Assembly (NCBI RefSeq): GCF_001570425.1 | Contig: NZ_BCSX01000049.1 | Coordinates: 1-64,000, forward strand | Direction: 5' to 3' | Length of the DNA stretch: 64,000 nt | Source: Mycolicibacterium brisbanense | GTDB lineage: Bacteria > Actinomycetota > Actinomycetes > Mycobacteriales > Mycobacteriaceae | Part shown: positions 45,528 through 54,046 of the stretch, in pieces | Numbering within the stretch: position 1 is the stretch's first letter | Layout of the letters: each line of letters opens with the position of its first letter | Program-made: the position numbers and the translations under genes | Notes under the pieces: model-generated | Told to the model about the DNA's origin: nothing | Databases searched by the model: none | What the model saw: only the letters and a program-made list of their open reading frames with translations

Positions 45528-46274
45528 ATGAGCACAGCACCCCTGACCGGCCGCCGCGCACTGGTGACAGGCGGTTCCCGTGGCATCGGCGCACAGATCG
45601 TGCGTCGACTGGCGGCCGACGGCGCCGCCGTCGCCTTCACCTATGCCGCGTCGGCCGTCGAGGCAGAGAAACTGGTCGCCGAGGTCAGCGCCGACGGCGG
45701 GCGAGCTGTGGCCATCCAGGCCGACAGCGCCGACCCCGCACAGGTGGCCGCGGCGGTCGAGGAGACCGTGACGGCCCTCGGCGGCCTCGACGTGCTGGTC
45801 AACAATGCCGGCACTGCCTACATCGCACCCATCGACGAGTTCCCGCAGGAAGAGTTCGACCGGTTGGTGGCGATCAACATCGGTGGCGTCTACGCCGCGA
45901 TCCGCAGCGCCGTCGGTCATCTCGGCGAAGGTTCGCGGATCATCAACATCGGCAGCATCAACGCCGACCGCGTACCGGTGCCCGGCCTTTCGGTGTACGC
46001 GATGACCAAGGGCGCGGTGTCCTCACTGACCCGGGCGCTGGCACGCGATCTCGGCCCGCGCGGTATCACCGTCAACAATGTGCAACCCGGCCCCATCGCC
46101 ACCGATCTGAACCCTGATGAAGGCGAATTCGCCGATTCCATCAGGCAATCCACCGCACTCGGACGCTACGGCGACACGTCCGACATCGGCGCGGTGGTGA
46201 GCTTCCTGGCGGGTTCGGAATCCGGCTTCGTGACCGGGGCGAACTGGAACGTCGACGGCGGGTTCACGGCCTGA
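45528..46274 (+). CDS. Short-chain dehydrogenase/reductase
   Basis: 248 residues, classical SDR. VTGGSRGIGAQ is the NADP motif, NNAGTAYIAP the structural motif, SINADR the Ser region, and YAMTKGA holds the catalytic Tyr and Lys. The C-terminus is FVTGANWNVDGGFTA. ATG 45528 has GGAAGGAAA upstream; the palindrome AACCGGTT (45495-45502) lies in its leader. Divergent from tetR with a CRP-like site between. Ends 1 bp before the stop of the convergent DUF4185 gene. Confidence 0.9.
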   Translation: MSTAPLTGRRALVTGGSRGIGAQIVRRLAADGAAVAFTYAASAVEAEKLVAEVSADGGRAVAIQADSADPAQVAAAVEETVTALGGLDVLVNNAGTAYIAPIDEFPQEEFDRLVAINIGGVYAAIRSAVGHLGEGSRIINIGSINADRVPVPGLSVYAMTKGAVSSLTRALARDLGPRGITVNNVQPGPIATDLNPDEGEFADSIRQSTALGRYGDTSDIGAVVSFLAGSESGFVTGANWNVDGGFTA

Positions 46275-46275
46275 C

Positions 46276-47397
46276 CTACAGGTTGATCGGATCCGTCGGT
46301 TGCGGTGTCCTGCTGGTGTCCTTGAGCTGAGCCTTGAATTGCATTGCCCGGTAAGGCCATCCGGTATCGGTGCGCCACTGGGACACCACCAGGCCCACCC
46401 CGCCTTGCACATCGAAGCGCGAACCCGGCAGCAGGTAGCCGCCATAGAGCTGAGCGACCCTGCTGTCGGCGGGGTCCTCGTCGGCCCACGACGAACCGAC
46501 CACCGGAATCTGCAGTGGCGTGGTGTACATATTGGCCACCGGGGAGTTGACGACGCGGTAGCCGAGGGCATACTGCGACGCCAAAAACCCACCGAGAACC
46601 CATGTTCCGGCGGACAAGCGGCGGAAAGTCAACTCTCCCCACTGTTCTCCGGGCGGTGTGATCGGCGTACTCTGCCGGCCCCAGCCCCAGCTGCCGTTCG
46701 TGAAACCCCAGCAGCTGTACTGGCTCCGCTGCCCGATGTGTTCGGGCCGCACCCGCATCAAAATGATGCCCTTGTTGCGCTGAAAACCGGTGGCCACCAC
46801 GTAAACCCAGCCGTCGTCCGGGTCGTAGTCCCACGACCAGCACTGCGCGTAGCCGCCCTGCAGATCACCAGGGAACTTGGCCTGCTCACCCATGTGGGTC
46901 CAGGAGACACCGCTGTCGTCCGAACGCCAGATCTCGGTCCACATCACGTTGCCGAAGCCATGGTTGACGATGGCGTGCAGGTAGATCGAATCACCGACCC
47001 GCAGCAGGTCCGACGGGATCACGGTGCTGATGCCGCCGCGGCTCCAGCCACTGGACGCGTCGTCGTGAATGTAGAACCACAGCTGATGGGCGTAGTGGGG
47101 GTCGGGGCCTGCGGCCCGCTCGTAGACGATCTCGTGATCGGCATCGCCGCTGCCGATCAGCGCCACCGGAGAACGCCAATCCCCCTGTCCCACCATGGGT
47201 CCCGAGAACGTGTCACCGAACACCGAGACCAGCTTGCCGTTGGGGGCCACCACCGACGCTCCGAGATCGGTGGCCGTCACGCCGAATTGGTCGGTGCGGC
47301 CCGGGCCCGTCAGGTCGGCGGCCTTGCCGTTGAGCATCGGCAGTGCCGGAGTCTGGTCGCCCTGCAGTGGGCGACCGGCACCCCCGCCGACGCTCAC
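46276..47397 (-). CDS. DUF4185 protein, probable arabinan-active glycoside hydrolase
   Basis: 373 residues. FGVTATDLGASVVAPNGKLV and VSVFGDTFSGP are DUF4185 hallmarks, with repeated beta-blade-like segments (WTEIWRSDDSGVSWTHMGEQ) consistent with a five-bladed propeller. DUF4185 proteins have been assigned to glycoside hydrolase family GH183 with endo-D-arabinanase activity on mycobacterial arabinan; activity here is inferred. No signal peptide is seen. GTG 47397 overlaps the upstream secreted-protein stop (GTGA), which decides the start, and export could rely on its partner. A second DUF4185 gene lies at 54043-55353. Confidence 0.8.
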   Translation of the reverse strand: MSVGGGAGRPLQGDQTPALPMLNGKAADLTGPGRTDQFGVTATDLGASVVAPNGKLVSVFGDTFSGPMVGQGDWRSPVALIGSGDADHEIVYERAAGPDPHYAHQLWFYIHDDASSGWSRGGISTVIPSDLLRVGDSIYLHAIVNHGFGNVMWTEIWRSDDSGVSWTHMGEQAKFPGDLQGGYAQCWSWDYDPDDGWVYVVATGFQRNKGIILMRVRPEHIGQRSQYSCWGFTNGSWGWGRQSTPITPPGEQWGELTFRRLSAGTWVLGGFLASQYALGYRVVNSPVANMYTTPLQIPVVGSSWADEDPADSRVAQLYGGYLLPGSRFDVQGGVGLVVSQWRTDTGWPYRAMQFKAQLKDTSRTPQPTDPINL

Positions 47398-47927
47398 GTG
47401 CACAACCGCAAGCCCCAGGGCTCGCAGTCCAGCGGATAGACCTTGACCGGCATGGACAACGGCTCTTTGTACGCCAGCTTGAACGGCACACTCTGCTCGC
47501 CGGGCTGCAATCCGCAGACCGCATTGTGGAACACCGACCGCGTACCCGTCATCGCCACGTCATCGAACTTGTAGACCTCGGTGGTCGGGGCCCAGCTACC
47601 GTCGGGGCACTGCATACCCTCGGCCGCGGTCGTCGAATAGGTCCACAGCCCGCCGGTCAACCGGGCATCTCCGCCCTTGATTTCGGAGCTCGTCGCGACG
47701 TGCAGCCGGCACGCCACCGCCAGCTCGAGAGGTTCGCGCAGATCGCCGACCACGGGCACGCACGACGGGTACACCGTGAAGGTCTGTGGGTCCAGTCCGT
47801 CCTGGGTGTAGGTGTACACGCCCTGCATCACGGGGTCCGCCTGCGCCGGGCCGGCAAACCCCAGGCTGAGTCCGATTCCGAGGGTCGAGGCCAGGGCGGT
47901 CGCGGCGGCCGTGCGCTTGAAGGTCAC
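47394..47927 (-). CDS. Secreted protein of unknown function
   Basis: 177 residues starting at GTG 47927. MTFKRTAAATALASTLGIGL then SLGFAGPAQADP is a classic Sec signal peptide with cleavage after AQA. The mature part has six cysteines (SCVPVV, ACRLHV, QCPDG, VCGLQ, DCEPWG, RLCT), probably three disulfides, and a Thr/Tyr-rich N-terminus. It overlaps the start of the DUF4185 gene, so the pair is co-translated and may act together outside the cell. No family assigned. Confidence 0.75.
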   Translation of the reverse strand: MTFKRTAAATALASTLGIGLSLGFAGPAQADPVMQGVYTYTQDGLDPQTFTVYPSCVPVVGDLREPLELAVACRLHVATSSEIKGGDARLTGGLWTYSTTAAEGMQCPDGSWAPTTEVYKFDDVAMTGTRSVFHNAVCGLQPGEQSVPFKLAYKEPLSMPVKVYPLDCEPWGLRLCT

Positions 47928-48056
47928 AATGGGTGAGTATCGCAGTCTTCATCAGCGTCGTCACCGGTATGGTCCACCGACGTTTCGGTCGGGCCCGGCG
48001 GCGGCCCCAGCGGGTGAGCGTACTGACGGATCGCCCGCGGTGATCCTGGAGAGATC

Positions 48057-49595
48057 GTGACCACACGACCAGTGGTGAGAACGTTGAGCGCGGTGGCAGC
48101 CGTCCTGGCGCTCGTGATGTCGGCATGCTCGGCCGGCAACCGCGTCGACCTCGGCGGTGAGGCGTCGGGCTATCTGATCGCCGCCATCGCCGGTGAGCCC
48201 GACCAACTCGACCCCCAGCGGACGAGTGCGTACTTCTCGTTCGAAGTGCTGGAAAACGTGTTCGACACGCTCGTCGAACCGGACGCGAACCTTCAGATGG
48301 GCCCGGCCTTGGCAACGTCGTGGGAGGTCAGCCCCGACCAGTTGCTGTGGACGTTTCACCTGCGCCCCGGAGTGACCTGGCATGACGGCAGCCCGCTGAC
48401 CGCCGCAGACGTCGTCTACTCGTATCGGCGCATCATCGACCAGCAACTGACCAACGTGGACAAGTTCAGTGCGGTCGCCGGCGTCGACGAGGTGGACCCC
48501 GCGACCGTGCGGATCGCCGTCAAGCATCCGACGCCGAATCTGCTGACCAATCTCGGCGGTTTCAAGGGCATGGCGATCGTGCAACGCCACAATGTCGAGA
48601 GCGGGCAGATCACCACCCATCCGGTCGGCACCGGACCGTTCTCGTTCGTGTCGCGCAAGAGCGGCGACTCGATCACGCTGAAGGCCAACCCGCACTACTG
48701 GGCCGGAGCTCCGCCGGTGGCCGGGGTGACATTCCGGTTCATCTCCGAACCGTCGACGGCGCTGTCGGCGTTGCAGGCCGGTGAGGTCGACTGGACCGAT
48801 TCGATTCCCCCGCAACGCGTCAGCCAACTGCGCGAAGACGACTCGCTGCATCTCGCGGTCACCCCGAGCAACGACTACTGGTACCTGGCGCTCAACGAGG
48901 CTCGCACGCCGTGGAACGACGTCCGGGTCAGGCAGGCCATCGCCTATGCGATCGACCGAGATTCGATCACCGCGGCCACCACGTACCGCACGGCGACCAC
49001 CAACCAGCTCGCCATCCCGCAGGGCAATGCGTGGTACACCGACTATCACCGCTACCGCCACGATCTGGACGAAGCGAAACGTCTTCTCCGAGAGGCGGGT
49101 AGCGCACCGAAGGACCTTGACATGCTGGTCACCAGTGAATACCCCGAGACAGTGACCGCAGCCCAGATCGTCGCCGATAACCTTGCCCCGCTTGGCATCA
49201 CGGTGCACATCCGCACGGTCGACTTCGCCACCTGGCTCGACGAACAGAACAACGGGCACTTCGACATGTTGATGATGGGCTGGCTCGGCAACATCGATCC
49301 CGACGACTTCTACTACGCCCAGCACCATTCCGGCGGCACCAGCAATGCGCAGAAGTTCTCCGACCCCGAGGTCGACCAACTTCTCGACGCCGGGCGAGTC
49401 GAGACCGACATCGAAAAGCGAAAATCCATCTACGCCAGAGCGGCAACGCGTATCGCCGACGAGGTCAGCTACATCTACCTGTACAACCCGTCGGTGATCC
49501 AGGCGTGGGCAACGAATCTGTCGGGCTACGAGGCGCGGCGCGACGGCGCTGTCCGGTTCCGTAGCGCAACCCTGAATCGGGGTGGGACGAGGTGA
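48057..49595 (+). CDS. Oligopeptide-type ABC transporter substrate-binding lipoprotein
   Basis: 512 residues of solute-binding family 5 (DppA/OppA). The signal ends in the lipobox LVMSAC (Cys24), so it is lipid-anchored outside the membrane. IAGEPDQLDPQRTSAYFSFE and WTFHLRPGVTWHDGSPLTAA are the usual family-5 motifs. GTG 48057 has GGAGAG 5 nt upstream. It is first of a four-gene operon, with the stop overlapping the first permease start (GTGA). Ligand, peptide or nickel-like, is not known. Confidence 0.92.
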   Translation: MTTRPVVRTLSAVAAVLALVMSACSAGNRVDLGGEASGYLIAAIAGEPDQLDPQRTSAYFSFEVLENVFDTLVEPDANLQMGPALATSWEVSPDQLLWTFHLRPGVTWHDGSPLTAADVVYSYRRIIDQQLTNVDKFSAVAGVDEVDPATVRIAVKHPTPNLLTNLGGFKGMAIVQRHNVESGQITTHPVGTGPFSFVSRKSGDSITLKANPHYWAGAPPVAGVTFRFISEPSTALSALQAGEVDWTDSIPPQRVSQLREDDSLHLAVTPSNDYWYLALNEARTPWNDVRVRQAIAYAIDRDSITAATTYRTATTNQLAIPQGNAWYTDYHRYRHDLDEAKRLLREAGSAPKDLDMLVTSEYPETVTAAQIVADNLAPLGITVHIRTVDFATWLDEQNNGHFDMLMMGWLGNIDPDDFYYAQHHSGGTSNAQKFSDPEVDQLLDAGRVETDIEKRKSIYARAATRIADEVSYIYLYNPSVIQAWATNLSGYEARRDGAVRFRSATLNRGGTR

Positions 49596-50569
49596 ATGTG
49601 GGCAAGTTGGCGGCAGGGCACCCGGTGGTGGTGTTCCTGGCCCGGCGTCTGATGCACTCCGCGGTGGTGCTCATCGGCGTGCTGATCGTGGTGTTCGCGT
49701 TGGTGCACCTGGTGCCTGGCGACCCGGTCCGGATCGCGTTGGGCACGCGCTACACCCCAGAGGCGTATGCGGCGCTGCGGTCGGCCAGCGGGATGGACAG
49801 ACCGCTCGTCGAGCAGTTTTTCAGCTACCTCGGCTCGGCGTTCACCGGGAACCTCGGGGTCAGTTTCCGCAACGGTGACCCGGTGACCGTCACGCTGCTG
49901 GAACGACTTCCGGCCACGGTGTCGCTGGGCTTGGTCGGCATCGTCATCGCGCTGGCGATCGCATTGCCTGCCGGGATCTGGTCGGCCCTGCACGAAGGCA
50001 GGGTCAGCGACGCGATCGTGCGGATCGCCAGCCAGTTCGGCGTGTCCATTCCCGATTTCTGGATGGGCATCCTGTTGATCGGGGTCTTCGCGTCGACGCT
50101 GGGCTGGCTGCCGACATCGGGATACCGCCCGCTGTTCAGCGATCCGGGTGGCTGGCTGCGACACATCATCCTGCCCGGGCTCACGGTGGGGCTGGTCGCC
50201 GCGGCGATCATGACCCGCTACGTGCGCTCGGCGGTCCTGGAGGTCACCGCCATGGGGTACGTGCGCACCGCCAAATCGAAAGGCCTAGCGCAGGCGGTGA
50301 TCACGTTTCGCCACATCGTCCGCAATGCGCTGCTGCCCATCCTGACCATCACCGGTATCCAGCTGGCCACCATCCTCGGCGGGGTCATCGTGGTCGAAGT
50401 GGTGTTCGCCTGGCCGGGGCTGGGCCGGCTGGTGTTCAATTCCGTTGCGGCCCGCGACTATCCGGTCATCCAGGGCGCGGTGCTGCTCATCGCGGTGTTG
50501 TTCCTGCTGATCAACCTGATCGTCGACGTGTTGTACGCGGTGGTCGACCTGAGGATCAGGCTGTCATGA
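49592..50569 (+). CDS. ABC transporter permease, DppB-type
   Basis: 325 residues with about six membrane segments, starting LARRLMHSAVVLIGVLIVVFA. The cytoplasmic EAA loop is YVRTAKSKGLAQAVITFRHI, the coupling site for the ATPase. It follows the substrate-binding protein with a 4-bp overlap and overlaps the second permease (ATGA). Confidence 0.93.
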   Translation: MNVGKLAAGHPVVVFLARRLMHSAVVLIGVLIVVFALVHLVPGDPVRIALGTRYTPEAYAALRSASGMDRPLVEQFFSYLGSAFTGNLGVSFRNGDPVTVTLLERLPATVSLGLVGIVIALAIALPAGIWSALHEGRVSDAIVRIASQFGVSIPDFWMGILLIGVFASTLGWLPTSGYRPLFSDPGGWLRHIILPGLTVGLVAAAIMTRYVRSAVLEVTAMGYVRTAKSKGLAQAVITFRHIVRNALLPILTITGIQLATILGGVIVVEVVFAWPGLGRLVFNSVAARDYPVIQGAVLLIAVLFLLINLIVDVLYAVVDLRIRLS

Positions 50570-51444
50570 CAGTCACCGAAGGCCGGGTCTCGTCCTGGCG
50601 GCTGCTGCTGGCCAACCCTGTGACCGCGATCAGTGCGGTCGTGCTCGTAGCCGTGGTGTTCGTCGCGGTGGCCGCCCAGTGGATCACCCCGTTCGGCATC
50701 AACGACATCGACGTGCCCAGTGCTCTGCAGGGGCCCAGCGGATCGCACTGGTTCGGCACCGACGAACTGGGCCGTGACGTGCTGTCGCGCGTGCTGGTGG
50801 CGATACAGGCATCGATGCGGGTCGCGGTGGTGAACGTGGCGTTCGCGGCGGCCGTGGGCGTGACGATCGGCGTGGTGGCCGGCTATCGCAGCGGCTGGGT
50901 GGACACCGTCGTGATGCGCGTCGTCGACGTGATGTTCGCCTTCCCCGTGTTGTTGCTCGCGCTGGCCATCGTGGCAATCCTGGGGCCGGGCATCACCACG
51001 ACCATGCTCGCCATCGGTGTCGTCTACACGCCGATCTTCGCGCGCGTCGCCCGCGCCAGCACGCTGAGCGTGCGCCTCGAGCCGTTCGTCTCGGTCTCCC
51101 GCACCATGGGCACCGGCGATGGATACATCTTGACCCGCCACATTCTGCCGAACATCGCCGGGCCGCTGATCGTTCAGCTCTCGCTGTCACTGGCCTTCGC
51201 GATCCTGGCCGAAGCGTCATTGTCGTTCCTGGGCTTGGGAATCCAGCCACCACAACCGTCGCTGGGCCGGATGATCTTCGACGCGCAGGGCTTCGTCACG
51301 CTCGCGTGGTGGATGGCGGTGTTCCCCGGTGCCGCCATCTTCGTGACGGTGCTGGCGTTCAACCTGTTCGGTGACGGCCTGCGCGACGTGCTCGATCCCA
51401 AGCAGCGCACCATGATCGAGGCCAGAAGGGCGGGAAAACAGTGA
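50566..51444 (+). CDS. ABC transporter permease, DppC-type
   Basis: 292 residues. The N-terminal OppC_N segment ANPVTAISAVVLVAVVFVAV and the motif GTDELGRDVLSRVLVAIQAS are typical of DppC/OppC. The EAA loop is near FVSVSRTMGTGDGYILTRHI. It pairs with the DppB-type permease to form the channel. It overlaps both neighbours by 4 bp. Confidence 0.93.
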   Translation: MTVTEGRVSSWRLLLANPVTAISAVVLVAVVFVAVAAQWITPFGINDIDVPSALQGPSGSHWFGTDELGRDVLSRVLVAIQASMRVAVVNVAFAAAVGVTIGVVAGYRSGWVDTVVMRVVDVMFAFPVLLLALAIVAILGPGITTTMLAIGVVYTPIFARVARASTLSVRLEPFVSVSRTMGTGDGYILTRHILPNIAGPLIVQLSLSLAFAILAEASLSFLGLGIQPPQPSLGRMIFDAQGFVTLAWWMAVFPGAAIFVTVLAFNLFGDGLRDVLDPKQRTMIEARRAGKQ

Positions 51445-53003
51445 CCTCCCCTGTGTTGAGCGTGCACGACCTTCGCGTGCGGATCGGCCGCCGCGACATC
51501 GTGCGCGGGGTGTCGTTCGACGTGGCACGCGAACAGACCGTCGGCATCGTCGGCGAATCCGGATCCGGCAAGTCGATGACGGTGCTGGCGGCGACCGGGC
51601 TGCTCGACGCGCCGGGTGCCGTCGTCACCGGCACTGCCGCATTGGCCGACGGCACCCAACTCGTCGGGGCGTCCTCGCGCACACTGCGCCAAGTCCATGG
51701 TGGCCGAGTCGGATTCGTGTTCCAGGACCCGGGCACGTCGCTCAACCCGCTGCTGACCCTGGCGCGGCAGATCACCGAAACACTGGAGACTCACCGCAAC
51801 ATGACCCGCCGGCAGGCCCGTACCCGGGCGGGTGAACTGCTCGACGCCGTGGGCCTGCCCGCCGAGCGGCTCGACGCCTATCCCCACCAGCTCTCGGGTG
51901 GCCAACGCCAGCGCGTGATGATCGCCATCGCGCTGGCGTGCGACCCCGAATTGCTGATCGCCGATGAACCGACCACGGCGCTGGATGTCACCACCCAATC
52001 CCAGATCATCGACCTGGTTGCCGACTTGCAGCGGGACTTCGGCACCGCGGTGGTGTGGATCAGTCACGACCTCGGCGTCATCGGTCAGGTCGCCGACGAG
52101 GTGACGGTATTGCGGGAGGGCGAGGCTGTTGAGCAGTCGGCCGTCCTCGACGTGTTCGATCATCCGCAGCACGCGTACACCCGTGAGCTGCTGGAGGCCC
52201 GGCCGCGCATCGACGGCGACGGACCCACCGAGGTCGCTGACACCCCGGTGTTGCTGGAGGTCAACGGACTTGACGTCCGCTACGGCGAGGTCACCGCGGT
52301 GCACGACGTGTCGTTCCGGATTCGGCGCGGCACCACGCTGGGCCTCGTCGGCGAGTCGGGTTCGGGGAAGTCCACGGTGGCCGCCGCGCTGACCGGTCTG
52401 ACCGACCCGTCGTCAGGGACGGCAACCCTGGACGGCGTCAACGTCTTCGGCGGTGACCGCAACCTGCGGCGCCGAATCAGTCTGGTGTTCCAGGATCCCT
52501 TCGCATCGCTGAACCCGCGCGCTCGGGTGGGCGCGGCGATCGGTGAACCGTTGCAGGTCCACCGGCTGGCCAAAGGCCGCCGCGGCAGGGCGCAGCGCGT
52601 GGCAGAACTCCTCGAACGCGTCGGGCTGCCCGCGGAGTTCGCGGCCAGATACCCGCACGAACTGTCCGGCGGACAGCGCCAGCGCGTCAGCATCGCCCGG
52701 GCGCTGGCCACCGAACCCGACTTGCTCATCCTCGACGAATCGACAGCCTCCCTTGATGTTTCGATCCAGTCGCGGGTACTGGACCTGCTGACCGAACTCC
52801 AGCGCGACCTGGGCTTGTCCTACCTGTTCATCGCGCACGACCTGGCGGTCGTGCACCGCATGTGTCACGACGTGATGGTCATGCGATCCGGCGCAGTCGT
52901 CGAGTACCGCCCGGCCGCCGAGCTGTTCGCATCCCCCGAGCACGAGTACACCCGCACTCTGCTCGCCGCGATACCACCCACCAGACCGCGCGCGGCGATC
53001 TGA
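51441..53003 (+). CDS. Fused ABC transporter ATPase (DppD-DppF type)
   Basis: 520 residues with two complete nucleotide-binding domains in one chain. Walker A GESGSGKS occurs at residue 38 and again near residue 297, each with an LSGGQRQRV signature and Walker B (LLIADEPTTALD; LLILDESTASLD). In many bacteria these are separate DppD and DppF proteins; fusion is frequent in actinobacteria. It completes the transporter, so all components are present. Confidence 0.95.
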   Translation: MTSPVLSVHDLRVRIGRRDIVRGVSFDVAREQTVGIVGESGSGKSMTVLAATGLLDAPGAVVTGTAALADGTQLVGASSRTLRQVHGGRVGFVFQDPGTSLNPLLTLARQITETLETHRNMTRRQARTRAGELLDAVGLPAERLDAYPHQLSGGQRQRVMIAIALACDPELLIADEPTTALDVTTQSQIIDLVADLQRDFGTAVVWISHDLGVIGQVADEVTVLREGEAVEQSAVLDVFDHPQHAYTRELLEARPRIDGDGPTEVADTPVLLEVNGLDVRYGEVTAVHDVSFRIRRGTTLGLVGESGSGKSTVAAALTGLTDPSSGTATLDGVNVFGGDRNLRRRISLVFQDPFASLNPRARVGAAIGEPLQVHRLAKGRRGRAQRVAELLERVGLPAEFAARYPHELSGGQRQRVSIARALATEPDLLILDESTASLDVSIQSRVLDLLTELQRDLGLSYLFIAHDLAVVHRMCHDVMVMRSGAVVEYRPAAELFASPEHEYTRTLLAAIPPTRPRAAI

Positions 53004-53016
53004 GAAGGTCTACGGC

Positions 53017-53757
53017 ATGAGTCAGCTGAGCGGCAAGGTCGCATTGGTCACGGGTGCGTCGTCGGGATTGGGTGCGGCAGTGGCGCGCCTGTTCGCCGAA
53101 CGGGGCGCTTCGGTGTTCGGCATCGCCCGCGACGCCGAGCGGATGGCCGAGGTGTTCACGCAGGTTCCCGGCGGCAAGTACGCGTCGGTGGACATCGCCT
53201 CCGCCGAAGCCTGCAAACAGGCCGTCGCCCAGTGCGTCGAGGAGTTCGGCAGGCTCGACGCATTGATCAACGTCGCGGGTTTTCACCAGATGCGCCACAC
53301 CATATCGATGACCGACGAGGACTGGGACAAGGATCTGGCCGTCAACCTCAACGGCCCGTTCTTCCTGTGCCGGGCGGCGTTGCCGCATCTGCTGGAGGCC
53401 GGCGGCAACATCGTCAACGTGGCCTCGATCGCGGGGATCGAGGGCGAGGTCTATTCGGCGGGCTACTGCGCGGCCAAGCACGGCCTGGTCGGGCTGACCC
53501 GTGCGCTCGCCATCGAGTTCACCTCGGAACGCCTGCGCGTCAACGCGGTCTGCCCCGGCGGCATGCTGACCCCGCAGACCACCGAGTTCGCCGCACCCGA
53601 GGGTGCGGACTGGAATCTGATCCTGCGCATCGCCGCACCCCGCGGAATGATGGACGTGGCCGACGTCGCCAAGACCATTGCGTTTCTCGCCAGTGACGAC
53701 GCCGCGGCCGTGCACGGTGCGGTGTACATCGTCGACGCCGGAAAGACCGCCGGGTAA
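53017..53757 (+). CDS. Short-chain dehydrogenase/reductase
   Basis: 246 residues. VTGASSGLGAAVA cofactor motif, INVAGFHQMR in place of NNAG, and YCAAKHGLVGLT with the catalytic Tyr and Lys. ATG 53017 is 13 bp after the ABC ATPase stop, so it may be transcribed with the transporter and act on the imported compound; this is inference. Length is normal and the active site intact. Confidence 0.88.
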   Translation: MSQLSGKVALVTGASSGLGAAVARLFAERGASVFGIARDAERMAEVFTQVPGGKYASVDIASAEACKQAVAQCVEEFGRLDALINVAGFHQMRHTISMTDEDWDKDLAVNLNGPFFLCRAALPHLLEAGGNIVNVASIAGIEGEVYSAGYCAAKHGLVGLTRALAIEFTSERLRVNAVCPGGMLTPQTTEFAAPEGADWNLILRIAAPRGMMDVADVAKTIAFLASDDAAAVHGAVYIVDAGKTAG

Positions 53758-53824
53758 GGGTTTCGCATCGCCATCGGTGCGCGCACGATAGAAGTGTCCG
53801 CCGAGTAGGCGAAGGGAGCGGACG

Positions 53825-54046
53825 ATGAAAGCGCACGTCGGCGATTTCCTGGTTGTCAAAGGCACAACCACCGACCAACATGAGCACCACGCCGAGATCA
53901 TCGGGGTTCGCGCCGAGGACGGCTCTCCCCCGTACGAGGTGCGGTGGCTGGGCACCGGCCAAGAAGCGGTGATGTACCCCGGCACCGATGCGGTGGTGGT
54001 GTCAGCCGCTGAACACGCGCGGGCGGCCGGGCGCGCGAAACACTAG
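53825..54046 (+). CDS. DUF1918 domain protein
   Basis: 73 residues. The small beta-barrel motif MKAHVGDFLVVKGTTTDQHE then PPYEVRWLGTGQEAVMYPG matches DUF1918, a short actinobacterial protein of unknown function. GGGAGCGG lies upstream of the ATG. Its TAG shares CTAG (54043-54046) with the stop of the convergent DUF4185 gene. Confidence 0.88.
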   Translation: MKAHVGDFLVVKGTTTDQHEHHAEIIGVRAEDGSPPYEVRWLGTGQEAVMYPGTDAVVVSAAEHARAAGRAKH

